Origin: Candidatus Rifleibacteriota bacterium
Lineage (GTDB): Bacteria; Muiribacteriota; Ozemobacteria; Ozemobacterales; Ozemobacteraceae
NCBI GenBank assembly: GCA_015233565.1
Contig: JADFXM010000029.1
Location: 1 to 64,000 of the forward strand
Direction: 5' to 3'
Length of the DNA stretch: 64,000 bases
Positions 35,086 through 44,135 of this stretch are shown here, piece by piece. Made by a program: the position numbers and the translations under genes. A model generated the notes under the pieces. The model saw only the letters and a program-made list of their open reading frames with translations, was not told the origin of the DNA and made no database searches. The stretch's first letter is position 1; the number at the start of each line of letters is the position of its first letter.

Positions 35086-36888
35086 TCAATCATCATCCGT
35101 GCTGAGAACTGCCATGAAGGCTTCCTGCGGAATTTCCACCCGTCCAACCATTTTCATGCGGAGCTTGCCCTCTTTCTGCTTTTCAAGCAGTTTGCGCTTT
35201 CGGGTGATATCACCACCGTAACATTTAGCTAGTACATCTTTGCGATAAGGTGGAATATTTTCGCGTGCAATGATTTTTGCACCAATCGCTGCTTGCAAAG
35301 GAACTTGGAACTGGTGCCTCGGAATCAGTTTTCTGAGCTTTTCTATTACATGTCTTCCTCTTCTTTCGGAAGTGCTTCGATGACAAAGAAACGAAAGGGC
35401 ATCAACCGGTTCCATATGTACAAGTATATCGACTCGTGCTATTTCTGAAGCTCGATATCCGATGTGTTCATAGTCCAAAGATGCGTAACCTCTAGTTCTT
35501 CCTTTGAGTTTGTCATAAAAATCGACGATTATTTCGGCCAAAGGCAAATCGAAGGAGAGCGAAACCCTATTTTCGGAAATATATTCCATGTGCTTCATAA
35601 CTCCCCGGCGTTCCATGCTGAGGTCCATTACTACCCCTACATATTCTTTTGGGAGAAAAAGTGTTGCATGTACAAAGGGTTCTCTGATTTCCTCGATTTT
35701 CGATAAATCAGGAAGTTTCGAGGGAGAGTCGATTTCCAGTTCGGTCCCATCTTTGAGGAGCAACTGGTACACAACGTTAGGAGCTGTTGTTACTAAATCA
35801 AGATTATATTCGCGTTCGAGTCGTTCCTGGACAATTTCCATATGTAACAGGCCAAGAAAACCACATCTGAACCCGAATCCGAGGGCTACTGAGTTTTCCG
35901 GGATATAGAAAATGCTGGCATCGTTTAAAACCAATTTTTCCAGAGCATTTCTTAGCTCGTTAAAATCATTGGCTTCAACTGGATATAATCCGCAAAAAAC
36001 CATCTGTTTTGCTTCTTTGAATCCAGGGATTGGTTGTACATCTTTTGAATCTGCTAAAACTACTGTGTCACCGATTCTTACATGTCCCATTTCTTTGATG
36101 GTGGCACACAAATAACCGACGCAACCTGTTGAAATCTCTTTTTGGGAAAATGGCTTTGGATTGAATACCCCTGTTTCAATAACTTCAAAACTGGAGCCGG
36201 TGCGAAGAAATTTTATCCTGTCTCCAACTTTGATTTTCCCGTCAAAAACTCTGAAATAAACAACGACTCCTTTGTAGGAATCATATTTAGCATCATAAAC
36301 CAGAGCTCTGAATGTGGCGTTTTCATCACCTTTTGGATGGGGAATTCGTTCGTGGATGGCTTCCAAAAGCTCTGGAACTCCTGTGCCCTCTTTTGCTGAC
36401 ACTAATAGCGCATTGGAACAATCTATTCCGATTAGGTTTTCGATCTCTTTCTTTGCTTTATCAGGATCTGCCGCTGGCAAATCTATTTTGTTTATTACAG
36501 GAATAATTTCCAGGTTGTGTGCAAGCGCCAACGTTACGTTGGCCATAGTTTGTGCTTCGACGCCCTGACTTGCGTCAACCACTAAAACTGCTCCCTCACA
36601 TGCAGCAATTGCTCGCGAGACTTCGTATGAAAAGTCTACGTGTCCTGGAGTATCAATGAGATTGTAAATATATTCCTTATTATTCTTGGCATGATGGATC
36701 ATCTTGACAGACTGAGCTTTGATCGTGATTCCTCGTTCGCGTTCGAGATCCATCGAGTCAAGTATCTGATCACGCATCTCTCTTTTGCTGACGGTTTGCG
36801 TGGTTTCGATTAATCGGTCCGCCAGAGTTGATTTTCCGTGATCGATGTGTGCGATAATGCAAAAGTTTCTAATATGTTCTTGAGACAA
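35086..36888 (-). CDS. lepA: Elongation factor 4
   Basis: 600-residue translational GTPase that back-translocates stalled ribosomes; length and domain order are standard. G1 motif AHIDHGKST near the N-terminus, G3 DTPGHVD, G4 NKID, then the EF-G-like domains and the LepA-specific C-terminal domain (FLCHRSTSERRGR; IGAKIIARENI-PYRKDVLAK). The start is TTG with AGGAG 6 bases upstream, an unusual but well-supported choice. It follows the NHL-repeat gene by 12 bases and is last in the minus-strand run from vanW-like. Confidence 0.96.
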   Translation of the reverse strand: MSQEHIRNFCIIAHIDHGKSTLADRLIETTQTVSKREMRDQILDSMDLERERGITIKAQSVKMIHHAKNNKEYIYNLIDTPGHVDFSYEVSRAIAACEGAVLVVDASQGVEAQTMANVTLALAHNLEIIPVINKIDLPAADPDKAKKEIENLIGIDCSNALLVSAKEGTGVPELLEAIHERIPHPKGDENATFRALVYDAKYDSYKGVVVYFRVFDGKIKVGDRIKFLRTGSSFEVIETGVFNPKPFSQKEISTGCVGYLCATIKEMGHVRIGDTVVLADSKDVQPIPGFKEAKQMVFCGLYPVEANDFNELRNALEKLVLNDASIFYIPENSVALGFGFRCGFLGLLHMEIVQERLEREYNLDLVTTAPNVVYQLLLKDGTELEIDSPSKLPDLSKIEEIREPFVHATLFLPKEYVGVVMDLSMERRGVMKHMEYISENRVSLSFDLPLAEIIVDFYDKLKGRTRGYASLDYEHIGYRASEIARVDILVHMEPVDALSFLCHRSTSERRGRHVIEKLRKLIPRHQFQVPLQAAIGAKIIARENIPPYRKDVLAKCYGGDITRKRKLLEKQKEGKLRMKMVGRVEIPQEAFMAVLSTDDD

Positions 36889-36900
36889 TTTCTACTCCTG

Positions 36901-38511
36901 TCAGGAACCGAAGATTAAGCGGCTTAGACTTGCTTTCACTACCCAATAGAGAAGCAAGCTTGCAATTACTGCAATTATGCCAAAAACTGCGCGCATGATC
37001 AAGCCTTTATTTGCTGCCCAAAAAATCAGATCAAGTTTCCTGGATACATCGGGGTCGTTGGGGTTATATAATAAAATTCGTCTATAAAAAACTTCTGATT
37101 TTTCGAATTCATTATTTTGAAAAGCTCTGTCTCCAAAATAGTGTAGCGAACTTATCAAAAGTAGTCTTGCTTCTGAGTTGTCCGGCTGAAGATTCAGTAC
37201 CTGTTCTATTTTTACCATGGCTTCGTCCCATTGGTCTTTTTCTGTGAGCGATCGCGCTTCCTTTAAAATTCTTGAAGCTTTACTTGGACGAAAAACCTGA
37301 ATGCGATTGTTTCCCTGATCACAAACTACCAATGTTTCTTCTGCTGCCATGGATAGCCCACGTGGCCAAAGTAATCGCCCCGGACTCGCTCCTCGGCCGA
37401 ATGGATAATTCTTCACAAAAATCCCACCAGACGTAATTTCCACTATCCTGTGATTTTTACTGTCGGAAATAAGCAGATTTCCTTCTTTTCCACGGGTGAT
37501 GAAGGAAGGTTCGCCTAATTCTCCTTTGTTTGTGCCTGGCGTTCCATATCTCCAGAGCAATTTGCCTGTCTTATCCCATGCGGTTATCTGCCCAAAAGTT
37601 GGAAATGAAACCACCAGTTGCTCTGAGGAAAACCAAAAAACCCCTCTTGGCGCAAGAGCATGAAGTCCCAGTTTTTTGCTCTCCTCTTTGTAATAAAACT
37701 CTTTGAAGAATTTTCCTTCAGGAGTAAAAATTTGAACTCGACGATTGTTTGAATCAGCTACTGCGAGATACCCTTCAGGACTGACGTCAATGTCCATCGG
37801 ACCATCGAATGTTCCTTGTTTTCTTCCTTTTTTTCCTATGATATCGATCAATTGGCCGGAAGGGTATTTGAAAACAAAAATGCAATGCAATCCGAGTGAT
37901 GAAACTAGGAGGTTGCCTTCTTTATCAAAAGCCAATCCAACGGGTTTGTCCACTTTTAGTGGGTAGTTTACATCGTCCTCTTCTTCTTTCTTTTTCTGAG
38001 ATTTCTTTTCCGGCTCGTCAGTTTTCTTTTTTGACTTATCAATTTCCGGCTGAATCTTGGCGGCCAGTGATGCCAGATTGGGTGTTGTCGAAGCAATTCT
38101 GATGAATTTTTTGAAGGAAAGGTCAGAATTCAAAATCTGGACTCTGTTGTTCTTATGGTCTGCAACAATGATTTCGCCTTCAGGTCCGATAATTAAATCT
38201 TCCGGCATCATGAATTCCTGCTCGCCTTTTCCTTCATATCCAGTGGAAGTGAAATTAGCGTATTCGAACGAGTCAGCTTTCAAAAAGGCCGGGAAAACAA
38301 GGAACATACCTAAAAGCAAGAAAAATAACTTCGAATTGTTACCTTTCCGGAAATAACTGGAGTAAGCTTCACTCTCCCAATTTTTTGTGGGAAAGGATTC
38401 ATATGAGGATTGATTGCCCCTGAACCTTCCAGGAGACGCATAAAAGCTGCATCGTTTTTCCTCTGAAAAATTTTCCAAATTACAGCTGAAATTCTTTTTC
38501 GTTTCTTTCAT
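36901..38511 (-). CDS. NHL-repeat and TPR-like membrane-anchored protein
   Basis: 536 residues. After a hydrophobic export segment (about 60-78, LFFLLLGMFLVFPAF) come NHL beta-propeller repeats (PEDLIIGPEGEIIVADHKNNRVQ; PMDIDVSPEGYLAVADSNNRR; further copies to about residue 410). A Lys/Glu-rich low-complexity insert lies at about 160-180. Then a short TPR-like helical stretch (430-490) and a C-terminal transmembrane helix (about 510-530). The ATG is 3 bases after the vanW-like stop without a clear ribosome site, so the first 55 residues are less certain. Likely a cell-surface or periplasmic scaffold; the function is unknown. Confidence 0.75.
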   Translation of the reverse strand: MKETKKNFSCNLENFSEEKRCSFYASPGRFRGNQSSYESFPTKNWESEAYSSYFRKGNNSKLFFLLLGMFLVFPAFLKADSFEYANFTSTGYEGKGEQEFMMPEDLIIGPEGEIIVADHKNNRVQILNSDLSFKKFIRIASTTPNLASLAAKIQPEIDKSKKKTDEPEKKSQKKKEEEDDVNYPLKVDKPVGLAFDKEGNLLVSSLGLHCIFVFKYPSGQLIDIIGKKGRKQGTFDGPMDIDVSPEGYLAVADSNNRRVQIFTPEGKFFKEFYYKEESKKLGLHALAPRGVFWFSSEQLVVSFPTFGQITAWDKTGKLLWRYGTPGTNKGELGEPSFITRGKEGNLLISDSKNHRIVEITSGGIFVKNYPFGRGASPGRLLWPRGLSMAAEETLVVCDQGNNRIQVFRPSKASRILKEARSLTEKDQWDEAMVKIEQVLNLQPDNSEARLLLISSLHYFGDRAFQNNEFEKSEVFYRRILLYNPNDPDVSRKLDLIFWAANKGLIMRAVFGIIAVIASLLLYWVVKASLSRLIFGS

Positions 38512-38514
38512 TGT

Positions 38515-39747
38515 TCAATTGCTTGCAGTCGTGACCTGTGGAAACATCTGATAGTTGTCTTTGCCAAGAAATTCTTCAAATTGTTGGCCATTTTTTATTA
38601 CCACTCGGTATGATTCTACCGTATACCCTGTAACTCCAGGTCTGACTTCCCTTGGATTCCTGGTTTTGACAACTGAAAAAGGGTGGGGTACCTCATTCTT
38701 TGTTCTAACTTCCACTTTGTCAAATGGCTTGTGGAGACCATAAAAAACGGTGAAAACTTGCCCCTCTCCGGGGAGGCAGGAGATTAAAATTGGGGTGTCG
38801 AGAGAATTTTTAAATTTCAAATTTTTGCTTCCCCACGAAATTGCCGAATCAAGACCTCTGTCTGCATAGGGAATTCCTTCATAAATCGAATGATTATGAC
38901 GTTCAATTATCTTGAGGTTGGCTAAAAGGGCTGTTCTGTAAATGGTTGTCGAAACCTGGCATACTCCTCCGCCCATTCCTGGAATGACTTTCCCGCCTGA
39001 GATTACTCCAGCCATTTGGAACCCATTTTTCCTTGTTCTCGGGCCGACGATTTTGTCAAAGTCAAATTCTTCGCCGGGTTGAAGAATCAATCCATCAATT
39101 TTTCCCGCTGCAACCGCCAGATTCACATTTCTTCCTTCATCCTTTGAATGATCAATATGTACTGTTGAAAATGATGAAAGTTCAGTTTGAAATCCATTGC
39201 GTATTCTTTCAGAATCAAACCCTTTCTCCGGATTTGACGAAACCAACACAGGGCTTATTATTTGCGTTGTCTGGCTGGGATTTTGCTTTATAGCCAATTC
39301 CAGTGCTTTTATTGTGGCATCCTGATCTACAGCCATTTCTTGAAAAGGTCGCTGAATGAATTTGAAACTGGGATTCTTACTCTTGAATGGTTCCAGTTGT
39401 TTATCCGTGATGGACACCTGTGGAACTGGAATTTGTTTCACCAGATTGGAAGAAAACTGCTTGTCCAAGGTGTAATCGACAACCTGTTCGCCCATCTTTT
39501 CAACTTTTACGATCGGTTGGGCAGGAAACTTCAGTTCCCCTTTCTCCATTTTAAATACGATATCTACCGTCTTGGTCTCTATTGATTTTTGCATTTGAGT
39601 CATATGTGGAATCTCCGTGTTTTTGGGATTTTCAAGTTGCGGGGTGGGAGTAGGAGAAGTTTGAAGCTTTTTTACTCCTACGAAAATAAAAAACAAAAAG
39701 AGGCTTAAACCCAAAATTGCAACCAATTTTAAAAGGAAATTTTTCAT
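38515..39747 (-). CDS. VanW-like protein with G5-like tail
   Basis: 410 residues. A membrane anchor (LVAILGLSLFLFFIFVGV) is followed by a Pro/Thr-rich stretch, an N-terminal peptidoglycan-binding-like region, and the VanW domain with its hallmark GGGVCQVSTTIYRTAL around residue 255. The C-terminal 60 residues (VVKTRNPREVRPGVTGYTVESY) resemble the G5 domain that binds cell-wall sugars. The family is linked to envelope functions but its reaction is not known. GGAG lies 8 bases before the ATG. It sits 27 bases after gpsA and 3 before the NHL gene, all on the minus strand. Confidence 0.82.
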   Translation of the reverse strand: MKNFLLKLVAILGLSLFLFFIFVGVKKLQTSPTPTPQLENPKNTEIPHMTQMQKSIETKTVDIVFKMEKGELKFPAQPIVKVEKMGEQVVDYTLDKQFSSNLVKQIPVPQVSITDKQLEPFKSKNPSFKFIQRPFQEMAVDQDATIKALELAIKQNPSQTTQIISPVLVSSNPEKGFDSERIRNGFQTELSSFSTVHIDHSKDEGRNVNLAVAAGKIDGLILQPGEEFDFDKIVGPRTRKNGFQMAGVISGGKVIPGMGGGVCQVSTTIYRTALLANLKIIERHNHSIYEGIPYADRGLDSAISWGSKNLKFKNSLDTPILISCLPGEGQVFTVFYGLHKPFDKVEVRTKNEVPHPFSVVKTRNPREVRPGVTGYTVESYRVVIKNGQQFEEFLGKDNYQMFPQVTTASN

Positions 39748-39774
39748 TAACAGTGCTCCGGTTTATTAAAACTA

Positions 39775-40788
39775 TCAGTCCTCTTCGTCTTTCAGGGAGC
39801 GGGTCATCAAATCTTTTGCCGCATTCTGAGGAGGTTTATTTTCAAAAAGGACTCTGCATATTTCTTCGGTAATTGGAAGTGGAATGGTTAGCTTTTTTCC
39901 CCAAGACAATGCCATGCGTGCAGTTTCAACTCCTTCAATGGCTTGGAGAGCTGATTCTTTTTGGAAACTTGGCAAATTTCCTTCTGCAATGGCTTTTCCA
40001 AGTCTGTGATTTCTTGAAAGTGGCGACATTGCAGTTGCCATTAAATCACCTAGGCCGCTCAGTCCATAAAATGTAGCTCTCTGACCACCTAGCTTTGTTC
40101 CTAATCTGACCATTTCATGAAGGCTCCTGGTTAAATATGCTGCTAAAGCATTATCTCCAAGATTCATCCCTTTAAGGATTCCTGCTCCAATGGCAAAAAT
40201 GTTTTTCAGGGTGCCTCCCAATTCAACTCCAATTCGATCGCTATGTCGGTAGACTCTGAAGGATTTTGAGGAAAGTGCCTCCTGAAGTGATTGACTCAAT
40301 TCCTCACATGGAGAGGCGATTACTGTTGCTCCCATCTTTCCTGAAGCTATTTCCGGTGCTAAATTTGGCCCGGATAATGCTGCTATTCGATCCTCTGGGG
40401 AATCCTCCTGAATTTCGAATACTTCCAGGAGAACTTTTGATAACCTGCTTCCGGAAATTGATTCAAGGCCTTTAGCCGCATTAAGAATTCCAATAGGTCT
40501 TCCATTTAAATTTTTTTTCACTTCGAGCGCTGTATTTCTCAAGAAATTTGACGGAACCGCAAAAATGAGAATACTGTTTTTTGAAACGACTTTCTCTAAA
40601 GAAGTGTTCGCAGTAATATTACCTAACAGCGAAATCCCTTTTAGAAAAATCTGATTTTCATGAAATTTGTTTATATGGTCTGCAATTTCGGGTTCGTGGG
40701 TCCACAAATCCACTCTGTGATCGTTTTCAGAAAAAAGTTTGGCTAATGTGGTGCCCCAGGCACCTGCGCCTATTACTGATAAATTCAT
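39775..40788 (-). CDS. gpsA: Glycerol-3-phosphate dehydrogenase (NAD(P)+)
   Basis: 337 residues. Reduces dihydroxyacetone phosphate to sn-glycerol-3-phosphate, the phospholipid backbone. N-terminal Rossmann GAGAWGTTLAKL, then the catalytic Lys in GGTLKNIFAIGAGI and the substrate motif GLSGLGDLMATA are all present. It works one step before PlsY, encoded upstream in the same run but separated from it by R2 copy c. Confidence 0.95.
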   Translation of the reverse strand: MNLSVIGAGAWGTTLAKLFSENDHRVDLWTHEPEIADHINKFHENQIFLKGISLLGNITANTSLEKVVSKNSILIFAVPSNFLRNTALEVKKNLNGRPIGILNAAKGLESISGSRLSKVLLEVFEIQEDSPEDRIAALSGPNLAPEIASGKMGATVIASPCEELSQSLQEALSSKSFRVYRHSDRIGVELGGTLKNIFAIGAGILKGMNLGDNALAAYLTRSLHEMVRLGTKLGGQRATFYGLSGLGDLMATAMSPLSRNHRLGKAIAEGNLPSFQKESALQAIEGVETARMALSWGKKLTIPLPITEEICRVLFENKPPQNAAKDLMTRSLKDEED

Positions 40789-40848
40789 AATATCAAACTC
40801 GCAATTTTAGTTCGGAGTCTCTCCTCCGGGTAAAACATTTTGAACTGC

Positions 40849-40961
40849 GAGATTCTTGCAATATTGTATAAATTCTGCACAACAACCAGAAAGCAATTCA
40901 ATGGAGGTCAGTATTGTGAAAAATTTCTCGAACGAGAGTCTGCTAATTTTGCAAGAACCTC
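40849..40961 (+). repeat. R2 palindromic repeat, copy c
   Basis: 113 bp, GAGATTCTTGCAATATTG to ATTTTGCAAGAACCTC, lying in the gap between plsY and gpsA, which are read on the opposite strand. Its right end is 5 bases from the plsY stop codon. Confidence 0.8.
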
Positions 40962-40966
40962 CTGTG

Positions 40967-41641
40967 TTAGGATTTTTTTTCTGAAGCCGGGTCAGAAGCC
41001 GCTTCGGAAGTTGTTTTTTTTGCCCGGAGTGAAAGTTCTTTGCCATTAAGAATCTGGATAATATTCTTCTTGTGTTTGATAACCAAAAACACTGCTACAA
41101 TGCTTGAGAAAAAGCAAAGTGGGAGATACCAGCTTTCACCGCCTTCCCGGAAATATGCGATAAAAACAGGCATGCAGCAGGCTGAGATCATCGAAGAAAG
41201 GGAAACAAAGCCCGATGCAACCAGAACGACAATAAACACCAGCATTGCAGAGATACTTGAAATCGGAGCTATTCCTAGAAATACTCCAAGTGCCGTGGCA
41301 ACTCCCTTTCCACCCCTGAAATTCACCCAGAATGAATACGTGTGGCCTAAAACTGCCGAGGTTCCGGTTACAAGCTTTAAAGGAACAAGGGAATCCGGAT
41401 GTGGAAAAATTTTTCCAATTAATAATATGGGAATAAAACCTTTGATAATATCAAGTGCGAGTGTAATTGCGAATGGAGTGCTTCCAAGCAGCCGATAGAT
41501 GTTTGTTGCACCCATATTCCCACTGCCAAACTCAAAAATATTCTTTTTATAAGCATATTTCGCAAGCCAAAATGCAGTTGGAATCGACCCGAAAAAATAT
41601 CCCAATAAAAGTGCGCAGAGGGAACCATTTAATTCAATCAT
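40967..41641 (-). CDS. plsY: Acyl-phosphate glycerol-3-phosphate acyltransferase
   Basis: 224-residue polytopic membrane enzyme that transfers an acyl group from acyl-phosphate to glycerol-3-phosphate. Family motifs are visible in order: LGYFFGSIPTAFW at the N-terminus, SGNMGATNIYR near residue 42, and FRGGKGVATALG near residue 108. The start ATG overlaps the der stop as ATGA. The last 20 residues are polar and poorly conserved, ending just before the R2 element. Confidence 0.94.
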   Translation of the reverse strand: MIELNGSLCALLLGYFFGSIPTAFWLAKYAYKKNIFEFGSGNMGATNIYRLLGSTPFAITLALDIIKGFIPILLIGKIFPHPDSLVPLKLVTGTSAVLGHTYSFWVNFRGGKGVATALGVFLGIAPISSISAMLVFIVVLVASGFVSLSSMISACCMPVFIAYFREGGESWYLPLCFFSSIVAVFLVIKHKKNIIQILNGKELSLRAKKTTSEAASDPASEKKS

Positions 41642-42990
41642 TTTTTATTTTCCGTTTTGTTGGGCCTTTCCACGACCAGCCTTATCGGCCAACCCTCGAA
41701 AGGACATTCCTTTCTGATCAAATTTAAAATGAACCTTTGGTAGGAAAAATGCAAACCTTTGGGTTCTGAACAAGTCACTTTGAAAAGTATACTCGAATGT
41801 TCGATTTGCCTCAAATTAGACAAGCGAAGCGCGCGCCCTTGGAATGAGGGGGGCGGTTGTATCGTTACTGCCTCGTAGAGAATTTCACTTAAACGTCTGT
41901 TTGTGAGCCTCTTTTGTCCATTCTCTTTTATCTTATCAATGACATCGAATAACTCATTTACTCTTCTTCCCGTTTTTGCTGATACTGCAACCACTGGAGC
42001 GAAGTCAAAAAGAGGAAGCTCTTCTCTTGTTTTTTTGAAAAATTCATCCCAGAGTCTTGGGGTTTTCTCGGGTAAGTCCCATTTGTTCCATACGATTAAA
42101 CATCCCGATGCAGCCTCAATTATTCGGGCAGCGATTCTCTTATCCTGTTCGGTTATTTCGTTGGAACTTGCGTCAAGCAAGAAAATTGCTATGTCAGATT
42201 GTCTTATTGTTTCCAATGTCCGGAAAACGGAAAAAAGCTCTATTGATCCTTTATTTCTTGCTGGGCGGCGCAAGCCGGCGGTATCGACAAAAGGATAGAC
42301 TTTTCCCGAACGCTCAATTGAAAAATTTATGGAATCTCTTGTAGTGCCTGGAACATCATCTACGATTGAACGCGTTTGTCCTAGCAGTTTGTTGAAAAGT
42401 GACGATTTGCCTACATTTGGCTTTCCAACCAATGCTATTCTCCCTTTGGGAATTAGCTCTTCCTCATCAGTTGGGGTAACATTTCTTGGAAATTTTTCAA
42501 CTATTTCGTCTAAAAGATCTGCTACTCCATGTCCGTGAAATGCTGATAGTGGATAAATTTTTTCTATTCCCAATGAGTAAAACTCGAAAAGAGCGTCTTC
42601 CTTATCAGGATTGTCTAATTTGTTAACTGCAACAAAGAGATTTTTGCCAAGTTGTTTTTTTCGCAATAAGTTCAGGATGGCTTCGTCATCCCCATGAAGA
42701 CCGGTTTGCGAATCTAAAAGAAGGATCAGTGTTTCTGATTCATTCAATGCAAATTCGACTTGTTCAGTAATTGCCTGTTGAACAGGTGTTTTGTTATCAG
42801 GATCAAGGCCTCCGGTGTCTATTACAAAGAACCTTCTCCCGTTCCATTCTGCGATAGCATAGTTTCTGTCTCTTGTGACCCCGGGAGTAGGATCCACTAT
42901 GGCATGCCTTCTCCCGACTATTTTGTTCAAAAGCGAGGATTTACCTACATTTGGTCTTCCGATAATTGCGACTGTTGGAATATTTTTCAT
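41638..42990 (-). CDS. der: Ribosome biogenesis GTPase Der (EngA)
   Basis: 450 residues with the two tandem G domains unique to Der: GRPNVGKSS near residue 11 and GKPNVGKSS near residue 186, each with its DTxGL switch (VIDTGGLD, FVDTAGLRR) and NKxD (NKLD, NKWD), followed by a KH-like C-terminal domain. It assists 50S subunit assembly. ATG 42990 has GGAG 6 bases upstream; an in-frame TTG 12 bases earlier overlaps that site and is rejected. Confidence 0.95.
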   Translation of the reverse strand: MKNIPTVAIIGRPNVGKSSLLNKIVGRRHAIVDPTPGVTRDRNYAIAEWNGRRFFVIDTGGLDPDNKTPVQQAITEQVEFALNESETLILLLDSQTGLHGDDEAILNLLRKKQLGKNLFVAVNKLDNPDKEDALFEFYSLGIEKIYPLSAFHGHGVADLLDEIVEKFPRNVTPTDEEELIPKGRIALVGKPNVGKSSLFNKLLGQTRSIVDDVPGTTRDSINFSIERSGKVYPFVDTAGLRRPARNKGSIELFSVFRTLETIRQSDIAIFLLDASSNEITEQDKRIAARIIEAASGCLIVWNKWDLPEKTPRLWDEFFKKTREELPLFDFAPVVAVSAKTGRRVNELFDVIDKIKENGQKRLTNRRLSEILYEAVTIQPPPSFQGRALRLSNLRQIEHSSILFKVTCSEPKGLHFSYQRFILNLIRKECPFEGWPIRLVVERPNKTENKK

Positions 42991-43104
42991 TGTTTTCTCC
43001 AAAATTTGTTTCTGAAAATAACATTTTAATTACTTAAAGTCAAAATTGACAGCGGTTTTCCTATCTGTTAAGCTTAACCAAATTTGAGAATAGGGGTACA
43101 TCAA

Positions 43105-43827
43105 GTGACCGAGTGGGAAAACCTTTTGGAAATTCAAAAGTTCGATCTTGAGTTGGATGAAATCCATGCAAAAATGGCTCGTGAAAATGACCGAACGAAA
43201 AAATTCAGTTCCGAAGTTCGTAAAGAAAGTGATTTGCTTGCTCAACAGGAAGAAATGCTCAAGAAGATTAATCTTCGTAAAAGGAAACTGGAAACCGAAT
43301 TGAACGAAGTTAATGATAAAATTCGAGTATCCGAAATGAAATTGAAAAACCCGGGAATGTCGCCAAATGTTTACATGTCGCTAAGTAAGGAAATCGAGAC
43401 TTTAAAAGGTAAAATTCCAGCACTGGAAAACTCTTTACTCGAAGACATGGAAAAAGTTGAAAAACTTGAAAAATACATTGAAACCGGGAAAAAAGTAAGT
43501 GAAGGCCGTAAGAAACAACTCGAAGATATAAAAAATAAGGTTTCAGTGGCTCTAACAGGTTTAAAAAAGGATGAAGATTTAGTTAGAACCCAGAGAAACC
43601 AACTTTCTTTCACCTCCAAAGGTTATGGTTACGAGGTATACGAAAAATTACGACTCGAAAGAAAAGGAAGGGTTATTTTCGATATCGACAAACCATCCTG
43701 TCCATCTTGCGGATTAAAATTACCGGGAGGAGTTGTTTCTACGATGATGGGTTCCGGAGCATTTGAAAGTTGCCCTAATTGCGGAATGTTTCTCCATTGG
43801 ACAGGAATCGCCGATGGAATTGTATAG
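43105..43827 (+). CDS. Coiled-coil protein with C4-type zinc ribbon (DUF164)
   Basis: 240 residues. Residues 1-165 form a long charged coiled coil (FDLELDEIHAKMAREND to EDIKNKV). The C-terminus holds two CPxCG knuckles (CPSCGLKL and CPNCGMFLHW) that make a zinc ribbon. Family members are widespread and of uncertain role, possibly nucleic-acid linked. GTG 43105 is chosen because AGGGG lies 8 bases upstream; the TTG at 43084 precedes that site. Divergent from der across a short gap that may hold both promoters. Confidence 0.82.
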   Translation: MTEWENLLEIQKFDLELDEIHAKMARENDRTKKFSSEVRKESDLLAQQEEMLKKINLRKRKLETELNEVNDKIRVSEMKLKNPGMSPNVYMSLSKEIETLKGKIPALENSLLEDMEKVEKLEKYIETGKKVSEGRKKQLEDIKNKVSVALTGLKKDEDLVRTQRNQLSFTSKGYGYEVYEKLRLERKGRVIFDIDKPSCPSCGLKLPGGVVSTMMGSGAFESCPNCGMFLHWTGIADGIV

Positions 43828-43972
43828 ATCTTCCCAAACCTCCTTTAAATTAAACTTTGGAGGGGAAAAATATTTATTATTGTTCCAGAAATTTTGTGCT
43901 TTTGCCCCGTAGCTGTTTTCAGCGCAAATGAGAAATTTTTATCAAATCTTGATACAATGAAGTTTTCGTTGC

Positions 43973-44040
43973 CTAGTGACTTCGACTCTGTTCAGTGGCC
44001 GAAACGCTAATTATCCGGTCGTTGAGCGGGGTCAAAACGA
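43973..44040. repeat. Imperfect inverted repeat (R4-like)
   Basis: GACTTCGACTCTGTTCAGTG-GCCG on the left pairs imperfectly with CGGTCGTTGAGCGGGGTCAA-AACGACC on the right. A related half-site, GTCGCTGAGCTAAGTCGAAG, occurs near 19400. Such 'cttcgact...gctcag' elements are common extragenic repeats in bacteria. Confidence 0.4.
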
Positions 44041-44084
44041 CCTTTAAAAAAGTATACATTTGCTCTGTCGTAATTTTTGGTTAG

Positions 44085-44113
44085 TTGAAGCCTTTATCCA
44101 CATGTAGTATCAT
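44085..44113 (+). promoter_or_regulatory. Promoter of the TPM-domain gene
   Basis: TTGAAG (44085-44090), 17-base spacer, TATCAT (44108-44113), 23 bases before the GTG start. Confidence 0.5.
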
Positions 44114-44135
44114 AAAGCGATTAGGAACTTAATTT

